From Wuchereria bancrofti (lineage: Eukaryota > Nematoda > Chromadorea > Rhabditida > Onchocercidae), in contig SSBO01000016.1 of the NCBI GenBank assembly GCA_005281725.1, positions 1-20,899 on the forward strand: a stretch of DNA of 20,899 bases, read 5' to 3'. Shown here piece after piece: positions 8,565 through 20,194 of this stretch (positions within the stretch are counted from its first letter, which is position 1; each line of letters starts with the position of its first letter). A model generated the notes under the pieces. It saw nothing but the letters and a program-made list of their open reading frames with translations. It was not told where the DNA came from and ran no database searches. The position numbers were made by a program, and so were the translations under genes.

Positions 8565-9780
8565 AACAAAAGGATTTTTAGTAAATGGGTAGTAAAAAAA
8601 AACTCTTAATAAGTAGATATTATGCATCATTAATCGTATGAGACGGGAATTTAGAATGATTGAGAGAGAAATTTTTTTCATTTTTAAGGGCCATTAATTT
8701 TGTATAAATATTTGTGTCCTATCTATTGATATATTATTATTCATCATTAATTTATTATTCATTCAAAAATCATTTATTCTATTATTGAGTAAATGAGTAC
8801 TGAGTGATGTATTTCCCAAAAATGATAATTCCAAAAATGCTAAATATTGAAAAGAAGAATGAAAATGAATTAGTGAAATGAGAAAGAGGTAGGAAAAGAA
8901 AAACGATAAAAATTTGAGTAAAAAAAAGGAGGAAAAATGTTTAAATAGTTTTGAAGAAGAATTTTGTTATCAAGTCAGGAATTATTGAAATAAATTTCTA
9001 TGCATATAGCATTTTTTTTTTTTGTTTTCTTTTTTCAATATTTTATAATTTTGAAAAAATAAAATTTCCTTCAAAGTTTTATAAGATTTTTTTTAAAAAA
9101 AAATGTTAATATCAGTTTTAGTTTTGTTAATTACAAGTAAAGGATTAGTTTAACTTCTGATTAATAATTAAAGATTCATATTGTTTGTTTGAAATTTTTT
9201 AAACAAATATTGTTTCAGAATATTTGAGTATTTCTCATTTTGTGAAAAGAAAATATTATTATATCAATAATTTAAATGAAATTTTATTTCAAATTAACTT
9301 ATCAAAATTTTAGTTTTATTTAGCAAAATGAATATTTTTCTCATTTTTTCTTCTGCTTTTTGGTATCAAAATGCGTAATTATCTCACTTGAATACATCAA
9401 AAATTTTTTTGCTTTACTTTTTCAAAAAAAAAAGAAAATAAATAAATAAAACCAAAATTTTTGACAAATTTTCTCAAAAAAAAAAATTATATTCCTAAAA
9501 ACTAGCAATCAAGCAGAAGATGATCGTAACATGCAAATTTGATAATATCCTCCTTCATCGTCATTACTCTAGTTTGCAAAGAATTAGGAATAGTAAAGAT
9601 TGATTTAACAATATATTCCCGAGTGTATTAATCGATTCTCTCTATACTCTCATTTAGCATTTCTTGAACTTATTCCTGTTACCTTCTTCAATAATATTTT
9701 TTAACTTACTGAAAATAGAAGAATGTAAGAAGATTCATTTTGAAAACTTTAAAATCTCAAAATAAATTGAAAAAATGGGT
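8565..9780. other. AT-rich DNA, no gene seen
   Basis: Very AT-rich with many homopolymer runs. The stretch 9500-9690 is slightly less AT-rich and contains the octamer ATGCAAAT at 9531-9538. That word is common by chance at this composition, so no regulatory call is made. Confidence 0.6.
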
Positions 9781-9784
9781 GAGA

Positions 9785-9960
9785 ATAATAATTATTGTTA
9801 TTTATTTGTTAATATTGACGAAAACATTTATTTACTTAATTAATTAAATTTATTTATTCACTTCTTTACTGATTTATTTAATTTATTTATTTATCTAGCT
9901 AATTAATTTATTTATTTGTCACCATTATTATTGTTATTGTTGTTATTATTATTATTATTT
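9785..9960. repeat. Decayed (ATTT)n/(AATT)n tetranucleotide and (ATT)n/(GTT)n tract
   Basis: TTTATTTATT and AATTAATTAA words fill 9797-9915, followed by ATTATTATTGTTATTGTTGTTATT triplets at about 9923-9959. The triplet part is T-rich, the opposite asymmetry to the A-rich triplet tracts at 1646-1850 and 2770-3090. Confidence 0.85.
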
Positions 9961-10146
9961 GACTATATACTATTATTGTGTTATTAATAATAATTATAAT
10001 TAAGTGATTAAGAATAATTATTGATTAAAGAGGTCATATAGCTTTTGCTAATTAATCTTCTCCTTTCACTGTGTCTAAAATTATCAAATATCCTATTATC
10101 GTAATTTCTCATATCACAATTTCCTATGTGATAATTTTTTTATCAT

Positions 10147-10188
10147 CTTTTTCCCTCTCTCTGCCTCTCTCTTTCTCTTATTCTCTCT
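10147..10188. repeat. Polypyrimidine (CT)n-rich tract
   Basis: C/T-only run except a G at 10163 and an A at 10180. The first duplicated segment starts inside this tract, at 10183, so it is a likely place for an assembler to have broken a contig. Confidence 0.85.
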
Positions 10189-11755
10189 AAGATAAAAGCT
10201 AATTAATTTATTCAACTACATGATGAGCTTTTTTTATGATTTCCCATTAACTGCTGTATATATAAACATATAAATAAGTAATATTTATACTTCATTTGTA
10301 TAAAATAAAAATAAATAAAAAATTGCTGCCAGTATACTTTATTGAAAATCGTAATTTTTTTTCTTTTTTTTTTTGGAATCTTTCGAAATAACAAAAATAA
10401 TTTAAAATGAAATTGGTTTTTTTGATACAATTTATTTTTCCATTCGTTTATTATATATTATGCAAAAAAAGAAAAAATGATCAATTGAAAATACCATTAA
10501 AGCTAATTTTTCATAATAAATTTTCACTATAAAATGAAAAAGGAAAAATTATTACAATTTCAATGTTCATTTATTTACTTTCTTATTCTTAAAAAATGAA
10601 AAAATATTGCATAAATGGATATTGGAATATGATTAATTTAGATTCGACCTTATTTTGTTTTTTTTTCCTTTTTTCTTCTTTAATCTCGTCACTTCTTAGT
10701 TTATTGTTGAATGAATAAATGCATACCATTAAGCAAAATGTCCCATACAATTATGACATTTTACAAAATTATGAAAAATTAAAAAATGGTGAAAAAAGAA
10801 AGAAAGTTGTATGATTAGTTTAGTGATATGAATATATGAAATTAATAAAGCTTCGACATTTCAATACATAAATATTTAAATTAATCAAGTGAAATTAACA
10901 TATAATGCTATTTGATTAATTGAAAACAATTATTTGAATTAAAAAAAAAGATGAAAAAATTTTTTATAAAAAAAGAAAAAATTTTGGTTTATTTCAAAAC
11001 CTAAATTTTTGATTTTTTGAAATTTTGACTTTTTTCTGTTTGATTTCTTTTTCTGTCTACTAATAAATATATGAACTTGTTTTGTTTCCTTTTAAAAGGT
11101 ATTATTTAACTGGAAAAAGAAAACAAAACGAAAATGAATGGATAATGATTTATTATCATTTTTTTTTAGCAAAATATGGCTTTTGAAATTAAAAATAATT
11201 TAATTCGATTCAGTTCATAACAAAATTATTCAACATCCTCACTTCTGTTATATTGTAACTATTTAAAAAATAAAATATGAGACTTTTTTTTTCTTTCAAT
11301 TCATGGATATAAACTGTTTAATTTTTTGATGAAATGTTTATGGCAACATTTTTTAAGGAATTTTAGTTTTTATAGTATTAAAGACAGCATAAATTGGTTT
11401 TAGACATAATAAATTATGCAAAAATAAAATGGAATTTTCTTTTTTGTAAAATTTTCTTTAGTTTCATTTTAAATTTTAGATTATTATTTTAAAAAAGAAA
11501 ATAAGAAACCTACGTAACTAGAACCTTCCAAAAAAAAAAACTCATTCCAAACTCTTAAAGTTTTAATCTTTGAATATTTTAAAAATAAATGGTAAAGTCG
11601 ATTTAAATTTTCAAATATTTCACATAACAAGTGACAATAGTATTTTAAGTTCAAAAAGGTTTAAAATAGCACCACATAGTTATAAATTGCAAAAGAAGAC
11701 ATAGTTTTTTTTTTTAAATGATTAGACTAATTTTTAACTATCAAAATAACAATCA
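10183..11755. repeat. Direct duplication A, copy 1 (1,573 bp)
   Basis: This AT-rich non-coding block recurs at 11757-13329 with a constant offset of 1,574. The offset holds at the first base, at the last base and at every internal landmark I compared, and I saw no substitution. It runs directly to the N at 11756. A 72-codon minus frame (10212-10430) occurs identically in both copies and is Lys/Phe/Tyr-rich without domain character, so I do not call a gene. The most likely reading is the end of one contig overlapping the start of the next. Confidence 0.95.
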
Positions 11756-11756
11756 N
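11756..11756. other. Single-N assembly join
   Basis: One undetermined base separates two identical 1,573-bp segments. A lone N is how some scaffolding programs mark contigs predicted to overlap but not merged. The sequence context fits that exactly. Confidence 0.9.
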
Positions 11757-13329
11757 CTCTCTAAGATAAAAGCTAATTAATTTATTCAACTACATGATGA
11801 GCTTTTTTTATGATTTCCCATTAACTGCTGTATATATAAACATATAAATAAGTAATATTTATACTTCATTTGTATAAAATAAAAATAAATAAAAAATTGC
11901 TGCCAGTATACTTTATTGAAAATCGTAATTTTTTTTCTTTTTTTTTTTGGAATCTTTCGAAATAACAAAAATAATTTAAAATGAAATTGGTTTTTTTGAT
12001 ACAATTTATTTTTCCATTCGTTTATTATATATTATGCAAAAAAAGAAAAAATGATCAATTGAAAATACCATTAAAGCTAATTTTTCATAATAAATTTTCA
12101 CTATAAAATGAAAAAGGAAAAATTATTACAATTTCAATGTTCATTTATTTACTTTCTTATTCTTAAAAAATGAAAAAATATTGCATAAATGGATATTGGA
12201 ATATGATTAATTTAGATTCGACCTTATTTTGTTTTTTTTTCCTTTTTTCTTCTTTAATCTCGTCACTTCTTAGTTTATTGTTGAATGAATAAATGCATAC
12301 CATTAAGCAAAATGTCCCATACAATTATGACATTTTACAAAATTATGAAAAATTAAAAAATGGTGAAAAAAGAAAGAAAGTTGTATGATTAGTTTAGTGA
12401 TATGAATATATGAAATTAATAAAGCTTCGACATTTCAATACATAAATATTTAAATTAATCAAGTGAAATTAACATATAATGCTATTTGATTAATTGAAAA
12501 CAATTATTTGAATTAAAAAAAAAGATGAAAAAATTTTTTATAAAAAAAGAAAAAATTTTGGTTTATTTCAAAACCTAAATTTTTGATTTTTTGAAATTTT
12601 GACTTTTTTCTGTTTGATTTCTTTTTCTGTCTACTAATAAATATATGAACTTGTTTTGTTTCCTTTTAAAAGGTATTATTTAACTGGAAAAAGAAAACAA
12701 AACGAAAATGAATGGATAATGATTTATTATCATTTTTTTTTAGCAAAATATGGCTTTTGAAATTAAAAATAATTTAATTCGATTCAGTTCATAACAAAAT
12801 TATTCAACATCCTCACTTCTGTTATATTGTAACTATTTAAAAAATAAAATATGAGACTTTTTTTTTCTTTCAATTCATGGATATAAACTGTTTAATTTTT
12901 TGATGAAATGTTTATGGCAACATTTTTTAAGGAATTTTAGTTTTTATAGTATTAAAGACAGCATAAATTGGTTTTAGACATAATAAATTATGCAAAAATA
13001 AAATGGAATTTTCTTTTTTGTAAAATTTTCTTTAGTTTCATTTTAAATTTTAGATTATTATTTTAAAAAAGAAAATAAGAAACCTACGTAACTAGAACCT
13101 TCCAAAAAAAAAAACTCATTCCAAACTCTTAAAGTTTTAATCTTTGAATATTTTAAAAATAAATGGTAAAGTCGATTTAAATTTTCAAATATTTCACATA
13201 ACAAGTGACAATAGTATTTTAAGTTCAAAAAGGTTTAAAATAGCACCACATAGTTATAAATTGCAAAAGAAGACATAGTTTTTTTTTTTAAATGATTAGA
13301 CTAATTTTTAACTATCAAAATAACAATCA
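11757..13329. repeat. Direct duplication A, copy 2 (1,573 bp)
   Basis: Second copy of 10183-11755, beginning CTCTCTAAGATAAAAG and ending AACAATCA, after which unique sequence (GATCTAATTTG) resumes. It carries the same spurious 72-codon minus frame at 11786-12004. It is probably the same genomic DNA written twice. Confidence 0.95.
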
Positions 13330-13611
13330 GATCTAATTTGAATGAAAAAATGATTGAGGAAAAAAGTCAAACATTTGAAAATAAGAAATTATATAAATAA
13401 AAAAATTTTTATTATAATTTTTATGTGAAAATATTCTATAAAAATTTAATTATTATTGAATTTGTGATCTTAGTTGCATTTTACAAAAAAATTCCCAACA
13501 AAATTCAATACAATTTGATAAATTAAGGCGAAAATTTTTTGCTCAACATCTTTTCCTATAATGATTTCATCATTTATATCGATTTGAAATAATTCATCGA
13601 ATTCATCCATA

Positions 13612-13722
13612 TTTTATCAAAATATTCGTTATGTTATCATTTTATCAGAATATTCATTATTTATTGTCTTATCAGAATATTCACTATGTTATCATTTTAT
13701 CAAAATATGCATTTTGTTAATT
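13612..13722. repeat. Four-copy degenerate minisatellite, period about 28 bp
   Basis: The word TTATCA[A/G]AATAT[T/G]C recurs at 13614, 13642, 13669 and 13697, giving steps of 28, 27 and 28 bp. Spacers read GTTATGTTATCATTT or similar, so copies 1 and 3 are most alike between the core words. No coding frame is associated. Confidence 0.85.
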
Positions 13723-14346
13723 GAATTATGTTTATCCATTCAGAACCCATATATATTCACATACCAATGTTTGATTAATAAATTAAACTGATGTAAAAAG
13801 CGTTAAAGAATGCTTCTCAATTACTACTTCAATCCCTTTTTTTAAATTTTGATAAAATACGATTTAACTATCATTGCTATCAGTTTCCATACTAATATGT
13901 ATAGGTCACGAATATGTCTTTCGATAAAAGATTACTTTTTATTTCAGTTTTTAGAATTTTTACTTCGCATTTAACACTTTCGTCGAAATTGTTTAATAAA
14001 TGAACTGATAGATTTTATTTATCAACAAATATATTGCTGTTATTGCTATTTCTTCAAGTTTGTTCACCAAACAAATATGTTCTTGTTGTTATTGTTGCAG
14101 TTGAGTAACAATTTTATACTAACTTCCCTTTAATTTCAGTTTGTATAACTTTCTTAATTATATCATACGTCTTGTTATTTGGTGTTAACTTTAATTAAAT
14201 TTATGTTTATCTCATTTTTTTTAATGCATGCATCATAACTTGTTGAAAGTTAAAAATTGACAACTCATTTAATCATTGCAAATTTAAATGTCTTTCGCTT
14301 TTTTACTTCCTTTCTTCCTCTCTCGTTCCTTCTCTTTTTCTTTCCG

Positions 14347-14366
14347 TTTTTGTTGGTGAACAAAAA
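14347..14366. other. Short perfect hairpin
   Basis: TTTTTGTT at 14347-14354 pairs with AACAAAAA at 14359-14366 across a GGTG loop. A related word, TTTGTTCACCAAACAAA, lies in the opposite orientation about 290 bp upstream, near 14058. No polymerase III gene or terminator context is evident, and a stem of mostly A-T pairs is unremarkable here. Confidence 0.5.
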
Positions 14367-15039
14367 ATGGGGTTTATTCTGAGAAATTTTTAATTTACAA
14401 AAATTTTTTTTCGTTGACCCAAAAAATTGAGGAATGATTAATCTTACAGAACATATTTGGTAACTTTTTTCCATTTTTTTCTTGATTCTTATATAGATAC
14501 AATATCAAAAAGTTTAAATTGATGGATGAATCCAAATTTTTGAGTTAAATTTAATTTCACTCCACTTGGCTTAAACTCTTCCATAGATAACTTTTACGTA
14601 CAATAAATACTTAAAAAGAAAGCATTCAGCTTATAATAAGTGCTTATATTAAGTAAAATTTTAGGTTTGTCTGTGCAAAAAAAAAAATTGTATTTCATTT
14701 GAACATATCCAAATAAATAATAAATAAGAGCTACAATAACAGCGAGTAAAATAAACAATAAGGTAATAGATTTTGAGAAAACACCGAAAAAAAATGCATT
14801 TATTTAATAGTTATTAAATTTGCTTTATTATTTCAGTTCATTTGATGCATTTTAGTAAAAATGCACAAAAAAATTTTTTAAATATGTATGTTAAGAAAAA
14901 GACAGCAAACTTCAAATTTTTTAAAATAAAATTTCTATTACTTTTTAATTGATATTATTTTTTATAATAAATACATACACACACACTTGGATACAAATTT
15001 TCAAACTATTTCAATTTATTAAAATTTTAAATAAACTTC

Positions 15040-15483
15040 CATTTATAATGTAATCGAATTCTTTTATAATTTTCGGCTGGCAGTTAATTCAAAATCTGTT
15101 AAGATCCTGCATAGATTAACAATTATAAATACAAAAATTAATTCAATTTATAAACTTTATTAATTTCATATTACTTATGCCTAAATTGGAACTGAAACTT
15201 GACAAACCTTTTTTATTTGATTTCAAACTAGAATTAAATTGTGTTAGTTTTATTCTGTTTTCATTTATAATGTAATCGAATTCTTTTATAATTTTCGGCT
15301 GGCAGTTAATTCAAAATCTGTTAAGATCCTGCATAGATTAACAATTATAAATACAAAAATTAATTCAATTTATAAACTTTATTAATTTCATATTACTTAT
15401 GCCTAAATTGGAACTGAAACTTGACAAACCTTTTTTATTTGATTTCAAACTAGAATTAAATTGTGTTAGTTTTATTCTGTTTT
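15040..15483. repeat. Exact 222-bp tandem duplication (two copies)
   Basis: Copy 1 is 15040-15261 and copy 2 is 15262-15483. I compared them base by base and found no difference. The base before copy 1 (C at 15039) differs from that before copy 2, and the match stops at 15484 (T against C at 15262), so the duplicated length is exactly 222 bp. There is no N between copies. The unit is AT-rich and non-coding, and includes the less AT-rich words TTCGGCTGGCAG and AAGATCCTGCATAG. It may be a recent real duplication or a local assembly error. Confidence 0.95.
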
Positions 15484-16607
15484 TTTCAAATTTAAAGTAA
15501 TTGATTAGTATTTATTTAATTACTTTTTAAACAATCATACAGCACTACAAACATTCCAAATAATATTGTGTGCAATAAGCAAAAAAATTAAATGTAATAA
15601 ATCCTCTTGACAAAAAAAAGTAAATTTTATTCATAAAATAATTTAATGTTTTTTTGCATAATTTATTTATATAAATGTAAGACTTTACAGTTAAAAAGTT
15701 AAAATTAGAAAATATATAAATTATAGCTCAAAAGCAATCAAAAACTAAGTAAGCGTAAATGTTGCTGCTAAGTTGCAGTGATTCAATTTAAATGGTTGAA
15801 GTATGAGTCAGCGCAAATTTTGATTTATAAATCCTTTGAATAGCTATGAGTTAAAATTTTACCTTCATTTACCTTCATGGATAATTAATTTTAAGTGGTT
15901 ATTTGTGTGACTTTTAAGTCGAAATTTTATGCAATTAATTAATTTTATATTACATTTTTCTAATCTTTTCTTAAAAATTTATTTCATTTCGATTTTTTAA
16001 AATTAATTTTTCATCATTGTAATTCTGCAATAATTTGAAAGTGTTACGTTGCTAATTACATTGAAAATAAATTGATAGTTTAACTTTAATTTTATACTGT
16101 AAAATGTTTCCAGTATAACTTTCAATCAAGCATAATCAATTGATTAATTCAGTTATTAACAAATTCATTAGCTTAAATTTATTTTATGAAAACAATTCTC
16201 CCTTGTTTTTTTGCTTGTGATCAATTTATAACCTATCCATTCATAACTTTTTTTTATCATTTAATTTAAAAGAAAAATCAAACAAACAATTCCTTTTTTA
16301 GTCGAAAGTTTTAAAATCTATACAAAAAGAAACTTAGCAATATAAATTAAATTAAATCAAACTTCATTTATATCTAAAAAATAAAAATGAAACAAACGAA
16401 CAAATTATATAATGTATTGATGCATCCTAAAAATAAGCATAAATTAAAATATGCAATAATACTAAATTTGCAATATACATTATTAAATTTGCGATATTAA
16501 AATTTATTTCAAAAAGAAAGAGAAAAGGAAGAGTGACAAAGGTTTAAAAAAAAATGAATTGATTTTGTCAAAATGATAACTGTGAAAAAAAAATTTTTTT
16601 AGATCAC
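15484..16607. other. AT-rich DNA, no gene seen
   Basis: Dense stops in all frames. A small two-copy repeat with a 21-bp step (TAAATTTGC at 16463 and 16484) is the only structure noted. Confidence 0.6.
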
Positions 16608-16863
16608 TTTATCAAACATGTTTAGATCACTTTCAACATTTTAGTAATATAAATAATAGGAATTAAATATCTCAGGAAACATTCTTATTTCAACTATTTT
16701 CCTTTATTTTTTTATAATATTTTGTCTTTTGTTAGTTTCCTGTATTCTTTTCTCCACCTTTTTTTTTAAAAAAAAAATCAATTTCTCAAATATTCGCATA
16801 AAGTTATGCAAAAATTATTAAAGTAATTGTACTTTGCTATGTAAAGTAAACATGTTTGATAAA
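16608..16863. repeat. 17-bp perfect inverted repeat spanning 256 bp
   Basis: TTTATCAAACATGTTTA at 16608-16624 is the exact reverse complement of TAAACATGTTTGATAAA at 16847-16863, with 222 bp between arms. The left side also repeats TTTAGATCACTTT directly (about 16598 and 16621). I see no clear target-site duplication outside the arms and no coding inside, so a miniature transposon is only one possibility. The start of duplication B lies inside the right arm. Confidence 0.6.
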
Positions 16864-18318
16864 ATGAAAATTTTATTTAATTCTCGTTTTTTTTTTCTTT
16901 CTTCTCTTTCTTTTTTTTCTATTTTCGATTTTTCTACATATTAAAAATGTATTTTAATTTTAATAAAAAAGAAAAGGATTTAAATGTCTTTTTTACATTA
17001 GCAATTAATCATCAAATGAAATTTTCATATCAATAATATCACATTTTATTTGTTTTCAAACATTTTCTGAAATCAATTCAATATTATTGATGTTTTCAAA
17101 AAAAAGCTATGAGTGATAAATATAAATGGAATGAAATTTAATTTGGTTGGAACTTGAATTCAATTGAGAAAATCTTGCAAGAATTAAGATTGTATATGAT
17201 GGATTTAATTTAATGATATCATTTTGATTAGAAGTTAAGATTGTTTTAAGCAAAAATGAAATTTAATCGATTAATTAGTAAGTTTATACTTTATTATGAC
17301 AATAATGTATAGTTCAAAATAAATGAAAATAAAATAAAGCAAAAAACTATTGAAAACCTATTGTAATGAGAGATGAATTAATTAAAATTACGCCTTAAAT
17401 GAACTTGTTTAAATTTCTGATACATGGAACATACTTCAATTTAAAAATTGAGTCATTAATTTGAAAATTATTTTCATAGCAAAATAATAACGCCATACGC
17501 TCAATAATACTTCTAAGCATTGCTTTCTTATCAGAATTATTTGGATTCTAATCGCTGATCAAAATTCCATATAATTGAAGATTTTTATATATTAAAAAAC
17601 TTATTAATAGGGTCTGGAATATTTCCTATAAAAATTTTAAATATGTTAGTATTATAATACCCATAGAATTTATGAAATTTATGAAGTGTTCTCACTCATA
17701 AAATTTAATTAATTACAAAAAAATATCCTAATGAAATTTTGAATGCCAGTGGAAATTTGATTAAATTATTTCTTGTTAAACAGAAACAGCAAGAAATGTT
17801 TGTATCTTAAAGTGGCAGTTTTTTATAATTTCAAAAATATTTAACTTTGTTATTCATAATTTTAAGACAAAGATTACATACAATATTTATGTGCTTTCAA
17901 AGCTTTCAAACTGCTAAGAATGGAATTTTAAACTTTATTAAACCTCCTGAGTTTTAGGAATGAATATTTTTCATTCGATTATAATCTGCATAAAAGTTTT
18001 GAACTGTATAAGAAGAGACAATAAAATAGAAAAACATTGTTAATTATTCTGTATTCAGTTCCAAAATACTTTAATTGATAATTGGTTTTTAAATTTTCAA
18101 ATTTTTAGCTTGACTCTAGCATTCATTATAGCTATTAAAGTTGATTAATTATTTCGAAGTAACCAAATCCATTACGACTGATTGCATTCAGATTGAATTA
18201 TGAATTATGATAATCATTCTATATGGCTAATTACAGATTCAATATAACTCGTTTACCCTTTTATGACTTAAATTCAAATTTTAAATTTATCAAATAACTC
18301 AAATTAAAATTTTAAAAT
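16854..18318. repeat. Direct duplication B, copy 1 (1,465 bp)
   Basis: This AT-rich non-coding block recurs at 18320-19784 at a constant offset of 1,466, with no difference noticed. It ends at the N at 18319. It holds no open frame of note. As with duplication A, contig ends overlapping across an unmerged join is the simplest explanation. Confidence 0.95.
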
Positions 18319-18319
18319 N
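18319..18319. other. Single-N assembly join
   Basis: One undetermined base separates two identical 1,465-bp segments, the same pattern as at 11756. Confidence 0.9.
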
Positions 18320-19784
18320 GTTTGATAAAATGAAAATTTTATTTAATTCTCGTTTTTTTTTTCTTTCTTCTCTTTCTTTTTTTTCTATTTTCGATTTTTC
18401 TACATATTAAAAATGTATTTTAATTTTAATAAAAAAGAAAAGGATTTAAATGTCTTTTTTACATTAGCAATTAATCATCAAATGAAATTTTCATATCAAT
18501 AATATCACATTTTATTTGTTTTCAAACATTTTCTGAAATCAATTCAATATTATTGATGTTTTCAAAAAAAAGCTATGAGTGATAAATATAAATGGAATGA
18601 AATTTAATTTGGTTGGAACTTGAATTCAATTGAGAAAATCTTGCAAGAATTAAGATTGTATATGATGGATTTAATTTAATGATATCATTTTGATTAGAAG
18701 TTAAGATTGTTTTAAGCAAAAATGAAATTTAATCGATTAATTAGTAAGTTTATACTTTATTATGACAATAATGTATAGTTCAAAATAAATGAAAATAAAA
18801 TAAAGCAAAAAACTATTGAAAACCTATTGTAATGAGAGATGAATTAATTAAAATTACGCCTTAAATGAACTTGTTTAAATTTCTGATACATGGAACATAC
18901 TTCAATTTAAAAATTGAGTCATTAATTTGAAAATTATTTTCATAGCAAAATAATAACGCCATACGCTCAATAATACTTCTAAGCATTGCTTTCTTATCAG
19001 AATTATTTGGATTCTAATCGCTGATCAAAATTCCATATAATTGAAGATTTTTATATATTAAAAAACTTATTAATAGGGTCTGGAATATTTCCTATAAAAA
19101 TTTTAAATATGTTAGTATTATAATACCCATAGAATTTATGAAATTTATGAAGTGTTCTCACTCATAAAATTTAATTAATTACAAAAAAATATCCTAATGA
19201 AATTTTGAATGCCAGTGGAAATTTGATTAAATTATTTCTTGTTAAACAGAAACAGCAAGAAATGTTTGTATCTTAAAGTGGCAGTTTTTTATAATTTCAA
19301 AAATATTTAACTTTGTTATTCATAATTTTAAGACAAAGATTACATACAATATTTATGTGCTTTCAAAGCTTTCAAACTGCTAAGAATGGAATTTTAAACT
19401 TTATTAAACCTCCTGAGTTTTAGGAATGAATATTTTTCATTCGATTATAATCTGCATAAAAGTTTTGAACTGTATAAGAAGAGACAATAAAATAGAAAAA
19501 CATTGTTAATTATTCTGTATTCAGTTCCAAAATACTTTAATTGATAATTGGTTTTTAAATTTTCAAATTTTTAGCTTGACTCTAGCATTCATTATAGCTA
19601 TTAAAGTTGATTAATTATTTCGAAGTAACCAAATCCATTACGACTGATTGCATTCAGATTGAATTATGAATTATGATAATCATTCTATATGGCTAATTAC
19701 AGATTCAATATAACTCGTTTACCCTTTTATGACTTAAATTCAAATTTTAAATTTATCAAATAACTCAAATTAAAATTTTAAAAT
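18320..19784. repeat. Direct duplication B, copy 2 (1,465 bp)
   Basis: Second copy of 16854-18318, beginning GTTTGATAAAATGAAAA directly after the N and ending in TTAAAATTTTAAAAT, after which unique sequence (TATCAATTCTACTTG) begins. It is probably a rewritten copy of the same locus. Confidence 0.95.
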
Positions 19785-20194
19785 TATCAATTCTACTTGC
19801 ACATTTCCATGTTCGCATTGTCTCTCAACGAAATTTCTTTAATCTTTTGAGATATTTTCATCAATTACTCCTATTAGACGATAATTCTTTCACCAATTAC
19901 TCATCAAAATTTTCCCACTTGCATTTATAATTTGTCATTTTATTAAACACTTTTCAGAATTTAACAACCAAAAAGATATCAGATATGAATGCAATTAGTA
20001 ACAGAAAAAAGTTTTCAGTTCACTTACATTTTAATAAAACAATTAGAACAAAGTAAATTAGAGTAAAGCTTATTTCATTATGATACTACTACTATTAATA
20101 AAACTGCATAATCATTTTAGCATGCACCAAGAAAATGTATCATGACATATAACATTACCGTCACATCAAATTTTTCAACAAAATTTCTTCGTTT
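19785..20194. other. AT-rich DNA, no gene seen
   Basis: Unique sequence after the second duplication, slightly less AT-rich than average at 19785-19950. No open frame, RNA fold or repeat can be supported. Confidence 0.6.

Larger units (their letters stand above)
13330..15039. other. AT-rich DNA with small repeats, no gene supported
   Basis: It holds the 28-bp minisatellite at 13612-13722 and a hairpin at 14347-14366, both listed separately. A TTGTTATTGTTGCAG sequence near 14086-14100 resembles a splice acceptor, but no open coding frame follows. The minus frame at 14265-14474 ends in a Lys/Arg/Glu run derived from a pyrimidine tract and is not credible. Confidence 0.6.

Noticed and set aside
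9531..9538. ATGCAAAT octamer as a POU-factor site
   Set aside because: Such A/T-rich words are frequent by chance here, another copy occurs near 8262, and no promoter or gene is adjacent.
10212..12004. Two identical 72-codon minus frames (10212-10430 and 11786-12004) as a duplicated gene pair
   Set aside because: Both lie in the probable false duplication A, so there is likely one locus. The frame is Lys/Phe/Tyr-rich without domain features.
10183..13329. Long direct repeats as LTRs of a retrotransposon
   Set aside because: The copies are separated by one N with no internal region, and there are no TG...CA ends, primer-binding site or reverse transcriptase sequence. Overlapping contig ends fit better. 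The same argument applies to 16854-19784.
14086..14105. TTGTTATTGTTGCAG as a 3' splice site
   Set aside because: No open coding frame follows it, and T-rich stretches ending in CAG are common in this sequence.
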